A stretch of 64,000 nucleotides of DNA from Leucaena leucocephala (lineage: Eukaryota; Streptophyta; Magnoliopsida; Fabales; Fabaceae), in NCBI GenBank assembly GCA_037074615.1, contig CM073537.1, positions 12,605,989 through 12,669,988 on the forward strand, given 5' to 3'. The notes beneath the pieces are model-generated. The model saw only the letters and a list, made by a program, of their open reading frames with translations. It made no database searches and was not told the DNA's origin. This document shows positions 1 through 10,878 of this stretch, piece by piece. Both the position numbers and the translations under genes were made by a program. Every line of letters begins with the position of its first letter. The first letter of the stretch is position 1.

Positions 1-478
1 ACCATGTTATAGGTGCTGGAACATCTCAAAGAAAAAGGGTAAATATGGATGTTTGAATTTGTATATGAATTAAAGTTGAGTACTTGACCTTAGAAGATGA
101 TATTTTGATATGTATGGTGTATGATACTATGTGGTGGAAAATTGGCATTCGAAATCCCTATTTTTAAACCGGTCAATGCGGAGACAGTTTTAAAAAAAAT
201 GACAGGTGGCATTTTTATAAATAATATGAAATATTTACACCCTATTTATTCGTGACCGATGTGGAAAACTGTAATCCGGTTTAGATGTTTACTTTCTACA
301 GAGGATGTTATAGTGACCGATGTGGAAATATTTAGTCCGGTTTAGATAAACTCCGTCTGTATCCTTTCCCGCCATTTTATGTCAAGTCTTCTCAGACATG
401 CGTAGTAGTTTATCATGATCACCTTCTCCGATATCTGTTTTATATTCATTTCTTCTATTCTTCTATCTTAACTCTCCA

Positions 479-610
479 ATGGCTTCTTCCTCATCTACCT
501 TTCCTTCTCCCCCTCACAAAACACAGACATAATTTTGATCCTGTTGTTGATCCCAATTCTGACTCCCAAAACATTGACTCGGAAGATGATGATGATGAGT
601 GGAAATGGGG
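479..610 (+). pseudogene. Remnant of short CACTA-encoded acidic ORF, copy 1
   Basis: An ATG at 479 opens a Ser/Pro-rich start (MASSSSTFPSPP) that stops after 17 residues. In a shifted frame from 537 the sequence encodes an acidic stretch (DPVVDPNSDSQN, then SEDDDDEW). The same order of elements, pyrimidine-rich leader, Ser-rich start and acidic SDSQN tail, recurs in the longer copy ending at 1356, so this looks like an internally deleted duplicate. I do not recognise the protein family. Confidence 0.4.
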
Positions 611-1155
611 TCACCTACCTTTCTCTATTCTCTACCTCCTTTTTGATATAATGAAAAGAATGAGGAGATGATGATGCTGAAATGATCTGTTTATTTTTTA
701 AAATATTCTATACATCTAAATCCCACTTTTTACACCGATTTTAAAAGTAACCGATTTAAAATATAAATAACCGGTTTTAAAAGCTTCGTCCTATCTGGTT
801 CTTCAGTTTCCTGTCTATGTTTTCCCGCTTTCTTTATTCTTCAGACTATTCATTTCACTTCTTCAGTTCTCAACGTCTGTAGTCATTATGATAGAAGGCC
901 AATTGCATTCTTCTATATTCTTATTGATCATGAACCATATATATATGTATACCATTCCTATGATCGATCTGTACATTTCGTCTCATCACTTTATATCTGT
1001 TTTCTTTTCTTTTCATCTATCTGACTCCTCCAATAGCCTCTTCCTCATGCACGCCTCCTTCTCTGCCCCACAAAAGAAACAGAGATGACTTTGAAGACAA
1101 ATATCCTGATCCTCACCCTTCTGTTCCTTCTCTTCCTCCCCTGGTTGTGACTCTG

Positions 1156-1356
1156 ATGGAGCGCCTTGAGGAACTCATACTGCGCTTCAATGGGCTGGAG
1201 GACTTCATGGAAGAACTGAATCAGAAAGTTGACAGACTGAAAGCAAGTTTCATAGATTTTTGCTCAGAAGTTCGCCATCAACCCTATGATAGCTTCTTTA
1301 ATCCTGTTGATCTCACCCAATCTGATGACTCCCAAAACTCCGAGTCTGATGAGTAG
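1156..1356 (+). CDS. Short coiled-coil plus acidic-tail ORF in the CACTA leader, copy 2
   Basis: From the ATG at 1156 the 66-residue product has a charged, Leu-spaced N-terminal half (MERLEELILRFNGLEDF, then a KVDRL segment) suggestive of a coiled coil, and an acidic C-terminus ending SDDSQNSESDE. It is the fuller partner of the fragment at 479-610. It may be an exon of a TnpA-like accessory protein, but that is inference: no recognised domain is visible. It could also be a chance frame in decayed sequence. Confidence 0.35.
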   Translation: MERLEELILRFNGLEDFMEELNQKVDRLKASFIDFCSEVRHQPYDSFFNPVDLTQSDDSQNSESDE

Positions 1357-1792
1357 TGAAAGATTGCAACTTTTATATATTCTGATATATATTTTTTTGT
1401 GTAAAAGTTGATGACGTAGTGGTCTATCACTTAAAAAACTGATATATTTAACACCAATTTATATATAGTAGCTGGTGTAAAATATACTCTTTACACATGT
1501 TGTATATATATGTACACCGATGCAACATTTTGTCCGGTGTATATTTTCTTACCAAATAAACTTTTTTTTAAATTTTTTTTACCAAATACTCTTTTATTTG
1601 GTATATTTCTCGCGCCTTCCATCTCTCATTTTCCCCTAGTTCGCGCCTTAAGTCTTCTCGGCGCTTCACAGACGGTGAGTTTTGTTTTGAACTCCTCTCG
1701 AGAACTGAAAATTTATTCTCTCAATGCATTAGCTACAACATAATGGTTTCTTGTTTTCTGATTTTCTAGTTTCTTAGTCTTCCACAAATATA

Positions 1793-4451
1793 GATCGTAG
1801 TTGGATAAATGCTAAACGAACAAGTGTTGAGTATGCTGAGGGGGTGAAGGAGTTTTTGGAGTTTGCTAAACGGGATGGTGATGATGACAATGTAAGGTTT
1901 TATTATCCTTGTGTGAGTTATTTGAATGATAGGAAACAAAGTCCTACTGATATTTATACTCATTTAATTTGTGAGGAGTTTTGTAAGAGTTACACGGTAT
2001 GGGTATGGCATGGTGAACAGGTGGAACAGACCTTTGAAGATGACATGGATACTGATGATCGAGTAGAGGATATGATTTGTGATGTTGGAGAAGATGCTTT
2101 TATGCGGTCACATACATATAGTAATATGTGCAATGATGCAGAAAAGCCTCTATACCCAGGGTGCAGGAAATACAACTTGTTGAATACAGTGGTGATATTG
2201 GTAAGTGTGAAAGCTCAGCATGGGTGGAGTGATAGTGGTTTTTTAGAATTGCTTGAGTTGTTACAGGACATATTTCCTGAAGAAAATGTGTTACCCAAAC
2301 GCTACTATGATGCGAAGAAAATAATAGGTCATTTAGGCATGCAGTATAGAAAGATTGATGCATGCCCAAATGATTGCATATTGAACAGGAAAGAGTTTGA
2401 AGATGAGGAGAAGTGTCCAATATGTAAGACACCAAGGTACAGATCAAACAACTCTCCTGTGAAGGTGTTATGGTATCTTTGAATTATACCAAGGTTTAAG
2501 AGACTCTTTTCTAATGAAGATGATGCAAAGAAAATGTTATGGCATGCAAATGAAAGGATTAATGGTGGAAAGATTCGTCATCCGGCTGACTCTTTGCAAT
2601 GGAAGAAGATTGATGACTTATTTCCTGAGTTCGGCAATGAACCACGAAACCTAAGGCTTAGACTTAGTACAGATGGCATAAACCCTTATAGTAGCCTTAG
2701 TAGTATATATAGTTCATGGCCTATCTTTCTGGTGATTTACAACCTATCTCCCTTGTTGTGTATGAAACGGAAGTATGTAATGTTGTCTATGCTGATCTCA
2801 TGACCAAAATAACTGGGAAATGACATAGACGTTTACCTAACACCCTTGATAGAAGATTTGAAGAAGCTATGGAAGGTGTGGATGTTTTTGATGTGGTTAA
2901 GAAGGAGGTCTTCAATATGCGGGCCATGATCTTTTGTACAATTAATGACTTTCCTGCATACGAAAATTTGTTAGGTATAGTGTTAAGGGCCATAAAGCAT
3001 GTCCGATTTGTGAGGGAGGGATTTGCTACTATCAACTTTGTCAAGGAAGAAAGACAATCTACCTAGGTTATAGGAGATTTCTAAGACAAGCCCACCCATA
3101 CCGTTGACTAAAGAAGAAATTTTATGGCGGCCAAGAATTTAAAAATGCTCCAAAGCCATTGTCTGGCGAACAAGTTTATAAAAAGGTGAAAGACATCAAT
3201 GTCACTTTTGGTAAGATTTCCAAGAAAAGTGAGAAAAATGTATGGAAAAAAAGATCTGTGTTCTTTGAGCTTCCGTATTGGCGATATATTCATGTAACGT
3301 ACTGTATTGATGTGATGCATATGGAGAAAAATGTGTGTGGCAGTATTGTTGGAATACTTCTCAACACACACGTACATGGTAGTTCCAAAGACGGTTTGAA
3401 GGCAAGATTGGATTTGAAAGAAATGGGAATACGAGAGGATTTACATCCGAGGCCAGGTGGTGAGGGGAGCTATCATGTTGAAGAGATTAACATTTTGTCC
3501 AAGGCTGAGAGAAGAAGTATTTGTGAGTGTTTGCAAGGAATCAAAGTTCCCTCTGGGTACTCATCTAATCTTAAGAGGATTGTGTCCATGAAAGATTTGA
3601 AATTAGTAGGCCAAAAGTCTCATGATTGTCATGTATTGATGCAACAATTACTCATAGTGGCTGTTCGAGGAATCCTTTAAGATGATTTAAGACACATTAT
3701 AACCTAACTTTGCTTCTTCTTTAATGCTATATGTGGCAAAGTCTTTGAGACTGAAAAGTCTTCGTCATGGAGCACGAGGGTTATGTTATTTTGTGCCAGC
3801 TTGAAAAATGTGTCTTCCTACCTTTTTTGACATCATGGTACACCTTATCGTTCATCTAGTACGAGAGATAAAACTGTGTGGCCCTGTATACTTATGATGG
3901 ATGTACCCATTTGAAAGATACATGAAAATCCTTAAAGGGTATATGAAGAATCCAAATCGGCCCGAAGTATCTATTGTTCAAAAATATGTTGCTGAAGAAG
4001 CTATGGATTTTTGTAAACAATACCTGTCTAATGTAAGACTTACTGGTCTCCATAAACCAAGTGCCAAACAGGGGGTTAACGCGGAATGTAGGTGAGGAGT
4101 GTTGATCGTAATGAATTGCAGCAAATACACTTACACATCTTGAATAACATTGATAAAGTTTAAGACTATATTACTGTTCATAAAGATCTTGTCAAAAAAA
4201 TAATAGGATGACAGAGTAAAGGCTGATTAGAGAACACAACAAATCTTTTGCACATTGGTTCAAACTGGAGGTTGAAAATGAGGATTGTGTTTCTGATACA
4301 GTTAGATGGTTGGCATGTGGTCCTAAACATAATGTGATCTGTTGGAATTCATTTGATATCAACGGGTATTCCTTTTAAACGAAGTCCCTAGATGATAGAA
4401 GTAGCATGCAAAATAGTGGTGTTATGTTAGTGGCTAAAGCTATGCATTTCT
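1793..4451 (+). pseudogene. CACTA transposase (Tnp2-type), broken
   Basis: Homology starts with DRSWINAKRTSVEY and runs through a Transpos_assoc-like domain (1793-2010; PCVSYLN, HLICEEF, HGEQ), then a Transposase_21-like core (about 2160-3680). The core includes KYNLLNT, a Cys cluster (ACPNDC then CPIC, about 2360-2425), LSTDGINPYSSLSS, SSWPIFLVIYNLSP and CIDVMHMEKNVC. A DUF4218-like part (about 3690-4095; CFFFNAIC, YPFERYMKILKGYMKNPNRPE) and a DUF4216-like part (about 4230-4451; FAHWFK, GPKHNV, QNSGV) follow. Lesions include an in-frame TGA at 2480-2482, a frameshift near 2868 and several changes around 3066-3160 and 3680-3900. Copia-1 truncates it at 4451. The family catalyses cut-and-paste transposition; this copy cannot make an intact protein. 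Confidence 0.85.
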
Positions 4452-6244
4452 TGTTGGAAATTGTGCCCTAGGGGCTAATCATTGTATTTTGAACATTGTT
4501 GATTTATGAATTTCTTAATTATGTTATCACATTATTTGCATGTTTACTGTGATGACCATCCTTGGATAACTAATGATCTTATCCTAAATGTCCCTGGTCG
4601 GTCATCTATGAGGGAGCAGAGATAATATAAGACCAGTATGACTTTGAAGATATATAGAGATATAAATCAAAGTCATAGGCACATGTAAGAGTACAAGGTG
4701 TTGGACCGACCCGCTATGAGAGAGCTGCATGGTTTAAGTCATAAGCTTCTCTCATATACAAACTATCTCACTATGCCCTTTGACCTGAGATCATCATGGA
4801 TTCCTACATGACAAACGCTCAGCTTTGACCTAATCAAAAGTCACTTTTGACCGAGTGATCATAAAGACTATGTTTAGGCTCAGTGGTTTTTCATGCGGAG
4901 GAATTTGAATGGTCAAGATGGAATTTGTCCCTCATATTCGTAAAGTGATATTACTGGGCCCCTTGATGAGTGAGTCAGAGAAATGTATGGCCATACTGTA
5001 ATGGAAAGGTAGTTCCATTTCTATAGTCAAACTACTCAGGGATCGAGAAAGTAATGGTTAGGAAAAGGAGGATGACGTTCTCTATGCCTCATCCATGACC
5101 AAAATATCGTGTGACAAAAAGGACGTGATGTGGTTATATGAAAGGTAACATCGTTCATCGATCCTCATATGATTTGGGTAGTCATAATGTCTTGCTAGAG
5201 ACTGCTTACGACTTGTGAGTCAGTATAGTAACTGGCCCACTGCTAACTTTATATGGGCCTACAGGGTCGCACACAAAATAGCCCAACACGAGCTGTGATG
5301 TCTAGATTCATTGAATCTAAGACATGTCCAGATTCAATGAATAATTTAGGGTAGATTTATATATTTATATATATATAAATTCATATATATATTATATATA
5401 ATATAAGAGATATTTGCAAGATTTAATTTATGAGGATAAATTAAATCTCTATCACTTTTGAATTTGAATTTAAATTGATATGATCTATTTGAATTTAAAA
5501 TTTAAATTGATATGATATCTCAAATTTGATTTATAAGAATAAATCAAATATAATTCTATCTTATCTTTATTTTAAATTAAATGAGTAGGTGAATTAAATT
5601 TATGGGACGGATTTAATATAAACCATATTTATTTAATTAGTTTCTTATCAAATTATGCAATATATGATATTGTATTAATTTCAGAATTAATATAAGATTA
5701 ATTCTGAAATCCAACCCAATCAGAACACCGATAGCATCCTATATATTTGACATTAGGGCTAGGGTTCTAGATGAGACAAAAAGGGGGCAAGGAGAGTACA
5801 AAAAGTTTACAGATAAGAAATGGCCAAAATAGACGGTGAGGACGGATTCTTGAGAAAGCCCTAGAGGGACAGAGTCGCTAGCACGTCGTTCGTGGTTGGA
5901 ACGATGTTCGTGTGGATACCGTTAGAGGAAGCCGATCTGAGTTATCGACTTCTTGCGATCGGGAAGAGAGCAACAGGTATCACGACAAGTCGTGACGCGT
6001 AGACACTTAGGTCACGACAGAAAACTCCAGAGGCGACATGCCGCGACTAGAAGCTGAGTAGGTCGTGACTGAAAACTCCAAAGGTGAAGAGTCGTGACTA
6101 GTGGATGCGGAGGTCACGACTATAGTTCGAATACCGAAGGTAACACTTCTTTCTCCTTGACTTAAACGCAATCGGTAGATCCTAGCAAGGAATGGAAACA
6201 ATTTTAAAGTTAATTTCCGCTGCATGTCTTCTAATTCCCTTCAG
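4452..6244 (+). repeat. Copia-1 5' LTR
   Basis: Starts TGTTGGAAATTG and ends CTAATTCCCTTCA directly before the tRNA-Met primer-binding site. At 1793 bp it is about 120 bp shorter than the 1913-1915 bp LTRs of the younger copies. It retains the AT-rich inverted-repeat region and a motif array (about 5979-6121) in which the CGCG cores have mostly become CGTG or CACG. Confidence 0.9.
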
Positions 6245-7442
6245 TGGTATCAGAGCAATGCCATTTTATGTTTTAGTTAGATTTGATTGTTGATACATGT
6301 GATGTATGTTAGACTTCTTAGCCGATTATATGATAACATATGAATTATGTATGACATATAGGGAATCCATTTTATGTATAACATTTAAGGAATCCGAAAG
6401 AAAACTGAAATCGGTAGTGTATGTTAATTGATTTGATCAATTAATATTGATGGGGATCTAAGAAAACTGAATTAAGATTCTTGATTATTTATCAAAAAGA
6501 AATTTCTCAGGGCGCTGGCCCTAGACCCCGCCCGCTAACCGGCTAGCGGGATCTCTGTGGTTACCTGGTTATAGCACAACATAATCATTATATATACTGC
6601 CTTTCCTGATGTATGAATGTATTAAAATATTTATTGCCCTTCACATAATATGAATTTTGATTCTTGAATGTTTGGGTATGGTGAACAATATGGCTCTAGA
6701 TTACAAGTGTTGTAATTTTTCTAAATACGGCCTGCGTGTCGTGTCTTCCTCTAATTACTCTCGTTGTACATTCTCTTCTCATCTCACTCCCCTCGAATGT
6801 TAAAATGAGGTTTCCTTATGTAATTTTCCTATTCTTATTAGAGATCTCCTCTCATTGGCTTGAGGGGACTTAGGATAGGTGAGCCATATTATATCACATT
6901 TAAAATTATGCATCTTATGCTTATATGTTCTATATGTATATTGCTTGTATGAGATACAACCGAGATACATGCATTTTGTAAACCAGATAGTTAATTAAAC
7001 CCTCTAAATGAAATCTTAAGTCATAATGCTGTCAATTAATGAACACTTGTCAAAATCTCGATCGCTTACTTGTAGGCTCCACCAAAGTGGGTGCATTTGA
7101 GTTATCTTAGGGAGATAAGCAAATAGTAATGGTGCTACTCACATATGTTTGTTATTGTTTGACTTAATTGAGATTATCAAAACAGTTTTGGGTCTCAAGG
7201 CATTAGATGGGATTAAAATATGACGGATAATATGATGATGGAATCCCATGAACATCTAAGAGTTACATTTGATGTAATTGGTAAAGGTGTTACCTACCTA
7301 AATAACTTAAAGTTAAGCGTCCTGCCAAAGCGGACTTAAGTTTAAGTCAAATATGGATCTTAGCCCACTAATTATTACATTGAGGGTTGTTTTATTTAGT
7401 GGGAGATTGCTAATTAGATTGCATATTTTAATTGTAGAATCA
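6245..7442 (+). other. Copia-1 primer-binding site and untranslated leader
   Basis: TGGTATCAGAGC at 6246-6257 matches the complement of the initiator tRNA-Met 3' end. The remaining leader is non-coding and includes a perfect 7-bp hairpin, CCCGCTA (6531-6537) and TAGCGGG (6544-6550), whose 6-nt loop ACCGGC contains a self-complementary CCGG. Confidence 0.8.
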
Positions 7443-7916
7443 TTACGACTAGTAATACTGCTACATTATCGTTATGATCTGTCCTTGAGAAGGACAAACT
7501 CAATGTGACAAACTTTCTTGACTGGTTCAGGAACTTGAGAATTATTCTCAAGCAGGAAAGAAAGGCATATGTCCTAGATCAACCCATTCCTGAGGAGCCA
7601 GCAGCCAATGCTCCTAGAGCTTGGAGAGATTCTTATGCGAAGCATAAGGAAGACTCTGTCGATGTGGGATGCTTTATGCTTGCCACCATGATTTCGGAGC
7701 TCCAAAGAGATCTGGAACACATGGAGGCTTATGAGATGATTGTGCATCTTAAGGAAATGTTCTAGCAACAAGCAAGGTAAGAGAGGTATGAGACCACTAA
7801 GGCCTTATATTCCTGCAAGATGGCTGAAGGTGCATCAGTCAGTGCTCATGTCTTAAAGATGAAAGGGTACATTGATCACCTTGAGAGGCTTGGATTTCCC
7901 ATGAGCCAGGAGTTAG
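7443..7916 (+). pseudogene. Copia-1 gag, N-terminal fragment
   Basis: Aligns with the first 158 or so residues of the Copia-3 Gag (NFLDWFRNLRIILKQE, EPAANAPRA, YEMIVHLKEMF, GYIDHLERLGFPMSQE). The start codon is ATT where the young copies have ATG. CAG and CAA codons have become TAG (7763-7765) and TAA (about 7778). The frame ends where the Gypsy-1 LTR enters. It is a UBN2-type Copia Gag fragment and is non-functional. Confidence 0.85.
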
Positions 7917-9410
7917 TGTAATATCCCTAATTTTCTGTACTGATTTATATATACAGATTGAATGAAATATACGAACTATTTTTCAGGAAGAAGATATGGT
8001 TATTTATGTAAAGAAAGGGATTAAACTGAAAAAGAAAGGAAATAAATGGACTTGATTGCAATTATGGAAAGGTTAAGAATAAGAAGGAAAAGTAGACAAA
8101 AATGTGGGGTCCTAAAGTGTAATTTTAGCCAAATAAAGGGACTTAGTTGAAAAGAAGAAAAGTTTCCAGAGCAAAAGTGTAATTATGAAAACCTGGACCG
8201 GAAATAGGCAAAAATAGTGATCGTACTCCGATCATCCCCATATTTTACTAGAAGATAGAGCAAGTGACGCCGGGTAATCCAGCATAATACAGGAACTTTT
8301 CAAGACTCCAGATAGCAGAAATTGATCTGATAGTCTAAAAATTATAAAAATTCCTACCGGATATCCTAGATTTCAGATCTATGTGAGAAATTACAGGATG
8401 ATGCGTCCTGATGGGGAAGAGGTCAGAAAACTGACAGAATACTGATAGGAGGTCTGTAAGAAAATTTATTCACAAATTAGAAAATCCAGACGGGAGTGTG
8501 AGGACTCCGGGTATCCGATAGGGAGATTTATCGGTATTTAAAAAGGGACTGAATGAGTTCAGATGACCTCAGTCAGATGACCGTTATAACCCATAGGGAT
8601 GCCTAAACATAGTAGGCCAGTGTATCTGGTAAAAGGACCCGGTGTCCGGATATGTGTATAAACGGTGTATATTAGACAAAAGGCTCGATGAACTTTACTT
8701 GAGGAAGATTCCTCGTAATACGTGCCATGAAGGTAATGGACCCTGAAAGGCCTAATAATGGCGCCATCAAAGGCCCAATAAGACTCTTGGACTGATAGGT
8801 GGGCCAGTGTCCGGCAGAACCCTGGAAAAGTGCAAAATTACGAAAGTGCCCCTGTGTAGTACTAAAGGGGTAGCAGGTGTATGAAGGGCATTTTGGTCAT
8901 TCTGGATAGGCCTAAAGGCCAAGACATATACAGGTGAAGTTAACCATAGTCAGTATATGCCCTGATAGAGTACAGAAAGGTGTAAAATGATAGTTTTGCC
9001 CTTAGGATTAAGATAGTGCATGAAAGGGCACCCAGGGATATTTTGGTCATTTTGCAGGGGATCTGTAATTGAGTTTAGACCCAGTATAAAAATGTTAATG
9101 ATATGAAGGATCCAGATACTAAATTTAAGGTCAAGAGACATAATATGGATTTTCAGAAAAATTAGATTCAGAAAACGGTTCAGTTTTCGAGGCGACGGAC
9201 CGGGCCGATACCGGATTGGACCGAAAAGCTTCCAGAAGGCTTCTAGCTCCCTCCAATTTTGCCATGTGAAGAATGTGAGGGGTGAGGTTTCCTTTGAGGT
9301 GTCCCCTTGATGATGCAGTAAAGGAATAAAAGAAAAATAGAAAATTCCGAAAAAACCTGGACCACAAGTTCATAAGGCTTCAAAATTATAAGAATGCCAC
9401 TCATCAAAAC

Positions 9411-9418
9411 TATAAATA
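9411..9418 (+). promoter_or_regulatory. TATA box of the Gypsy-1 LTR
   Basis: TATAAATA followed by CCCCC. The same TATAAATACCCCC context appears at 27297, 39265, 57643, 61777 and 63801 on the plus strand, and as its complement at 13088, 30878, 35402 and 44102. It is shared by every Gypsy-type LTR in the window, so it is the best candidate for the pol II start region. Confidence 0.65.
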
Positions 9419-9777
9419 CCCCCTAGCTCTTCATTCTCATAGACAAGAAGCAATTTTAGAGTGATAAGGAAGTTCTTGAGAGAGAAAGTGAGAAAAAGAA
9501 AGTAGAAAGGAAGTTTTGGTGAAGTTGGAAGCAATATAGAAGTTCTGAAGTTCTGCTTTTAAGGTAGTAACTAATCCTAGCTTTTATGTAATGTCTTTGT
9601 GATTTGTTGTGCTATTGTTTGGTTTGATTGTTGTCTTATATGTTGTGCTTGAAGCTCTATTACAATGCTATGATCATATGTTATTGAATATGGAAGCACG
9701 CAGCATACTTATCTGTACACAATCACAAGCAAGCATTGTCACTCTGCATTACATATATTGTTATGATTATTACTACT

Positions 9778-10019
9778 GAGATTCCCTCGAATCTCATCCC
9801 AAATAACCCATTACAGGGGAGGCTATGTTGAAGTAAATTTTGGAAATCTTGAAGGACGCCGTTAGGCTGCCGAAATTCTGGCAAAGTGGTAAAGAAAGGA
9901 ACTGATACGTACTATGTACGTAGGTACTTTCTAAGGAGGCTGGAAGTGAGTGGACCTAGCCGGTTCAACCAGTCTTTCCTGGGTACTTACATAGAATGGT
10001 AGTTCTTACAGGAATTACC
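9778..10019 (+). other. Three-hairpin leader block in the Gypsy-1 LTR
   Basis: H1: GAGATTC (9778-9784), 4-nt loop, GAATCTC (9789-9795). H2: TACGTAC (9906-9912), 3-nt loop, GTACGTA (9916-9922). H3: GGTAGTTCT (9998-10006), loop TACA, GGAATTACC (10011-10019). H3 pairs fully only if G-U pairs are allowed, which points to sense RNA. Equivalents occur in other Gypsy-type LTRs of the window. Being downstream of the TATA box, the block should be transcribed. Function is unknown; packaging or dimerisation is a guess. Confidence 0.55.
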
Positions 10020-10768
10020 AAATCGGTACAAGATCGGTTACTTTCTAAAGACGAAGTATATCCGTTATGCTGCCGGATTTCTGGAGGAAATGATGTATTA
10101 GAAATATGAGAATTTTGTACATGTCCCAATGAACAACAACTATCCTTTAATAACAAATATTGTTTGGTATGTTCTAAATATATGATCGGCATGCTTAACT
10201 GATATGTGATGGATGTATGCATGCGTATGTAAGAGTGAATGCTAAAAATTGTTTATGTGAACAGTAAATCCGAGGAGACCTATTGATATTTGATAAATCA
10301 TTAAAAATAGTAAATGGATGAATAAATGTCTGAAATTTTTATGGTAAATATTAGACATATTAATATTTAATTTGGTATATAATATGACTCGTTTGGATGT
10401 CTACACATGGATTTATAAATTTCCAAAGTTGGAGCTAGAATACTGGATTTAGGAGAAAAATGTGGGATGAACAGTAAAATTGAAACATTGACCCACAGTG
10501 ATTTGGTCAAAGATTGGTCAATGAATGATTTTTCCCTTAAATATAATGGAGTCAGATTTATGTAGCAATTGGAACCACTTTATTTCGATTTTTCTATATT
10601 TAATTATTATTTTCTGAAGTCAGGTCACTCATCTGGAATTTACACAGTGAACAGTACCCAAGAAGGGTAAAATTCCAGATTGAGATATTGGACTTCAATG
10701 ACCTGGAAAGTGGTTCTAAATGCTACCAAATAATCCCTAAAATGTATGAAAATAAGGACGTTTCATTT

Positions 10769-10780
10769 TGGTATCAGAGC
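10769..10780 (+). other. Gypsy-1 primer-binding site
   Basis: TGGTATCAGAGC, complementary to the 3' end of initiator tRNA-Met, 3 nt after the LTR end. Confidence 0.85.
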
Positions 10781-10878
10781 AAAGGATTCTGGCTTAGGAA
10801 ATACTCTGAATAAATGATTTATAGATAGATATACCATGATAAAGCTGTCATAATTGACACTAAGACAGTGTTTACAGG

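Larger units (their letters stand above)
1..1790 (+). other. CACTA leader with subterminal repeats and a duplicated first-exon region
   Basis: A 16-bp motif GTGACCGATGTGGAAA occurs at 252-267 and 313-328, followed at the same 61-bp offset by CCGGTTTAGA at 276-285 and 337-346. Related ACCGAT/CCGGT motifs recur near 735-780 and 1515-1540. Two diverged copies of a short gene start lie at about 360-610 and 790-1356. A plausible splice donor (ACGGTGAGT) lies at about 1672 and an acceptor-like pyrimidine tract ends near 1777 or 1792, just before transposase homology begins. Function of the leader is inferred from position only. Confidence 0.55.
1..4451 (+). mobile_element. Decayed CACTA (En/Spm) DNA transposon, left part
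   Basis: The region holds a degenerate Tnp2-type transposase preceded by about 1.8 kb of AT-rich leader with repeated short motifs, as expected for the subterminal region of a CACTA element. No CACTA terminus is visible, so the left end probably lies before position 1. The right part was separated by Copia-1, which enters at 4452 inside the accessory-domain coding sequence. The preceding 5 bp (TTTCT) should reappear after the missing 3' LTR of Copia-1, outside this window. This is the oldest layer of the nest, judging by its many stops and frameshifts. Confidence 0.8.
4452..7916 (+). mobile_element. Copia-1: old Ty1/copia retrotransposon, left part only
   Basis: Contains a complete 5' LTR, a primer-binding site, the leader and the first part of gag, then is cut by the Gypsy-1 LTR at 7917. 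It belongs to the same family as Copia-2 and Copia-3 but is clearly more diverged. The rest of the polyprotein and the 3' LTR should lie to the right of 64000 because everything between is nested inside it. Confidence 0.85.
7917..10765 (+). repeat. Gypsy-1 5' LTR
   Basis: 2849 bp, beginning TGTAATATCC and ending GGACGTTTCA. The PBS follows 3 nt later. TATAAATA at 9411-9418 followed by CCCCC marks the likely core promoter, and a purine-rich tract (about 9440-9530) follows. The segment 9558-10035 is shared with the other Gypsy LTR types here and carries three inverted repeats. Confidence 0.9.

Noticed and set aside
1990..2447. Minus-strand ORFs overlapping the CACTA transposase
   Set aside because: The plus strand carries clear transposase homology across the same interval; the minus frames are shadows.
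6246..6258. tRNA-Met gene fragments at TGGTATCAGAGC sites
   Set aside because: Each sits directly after an LTR and is only about 12 nt long; these are primer-binding sites.
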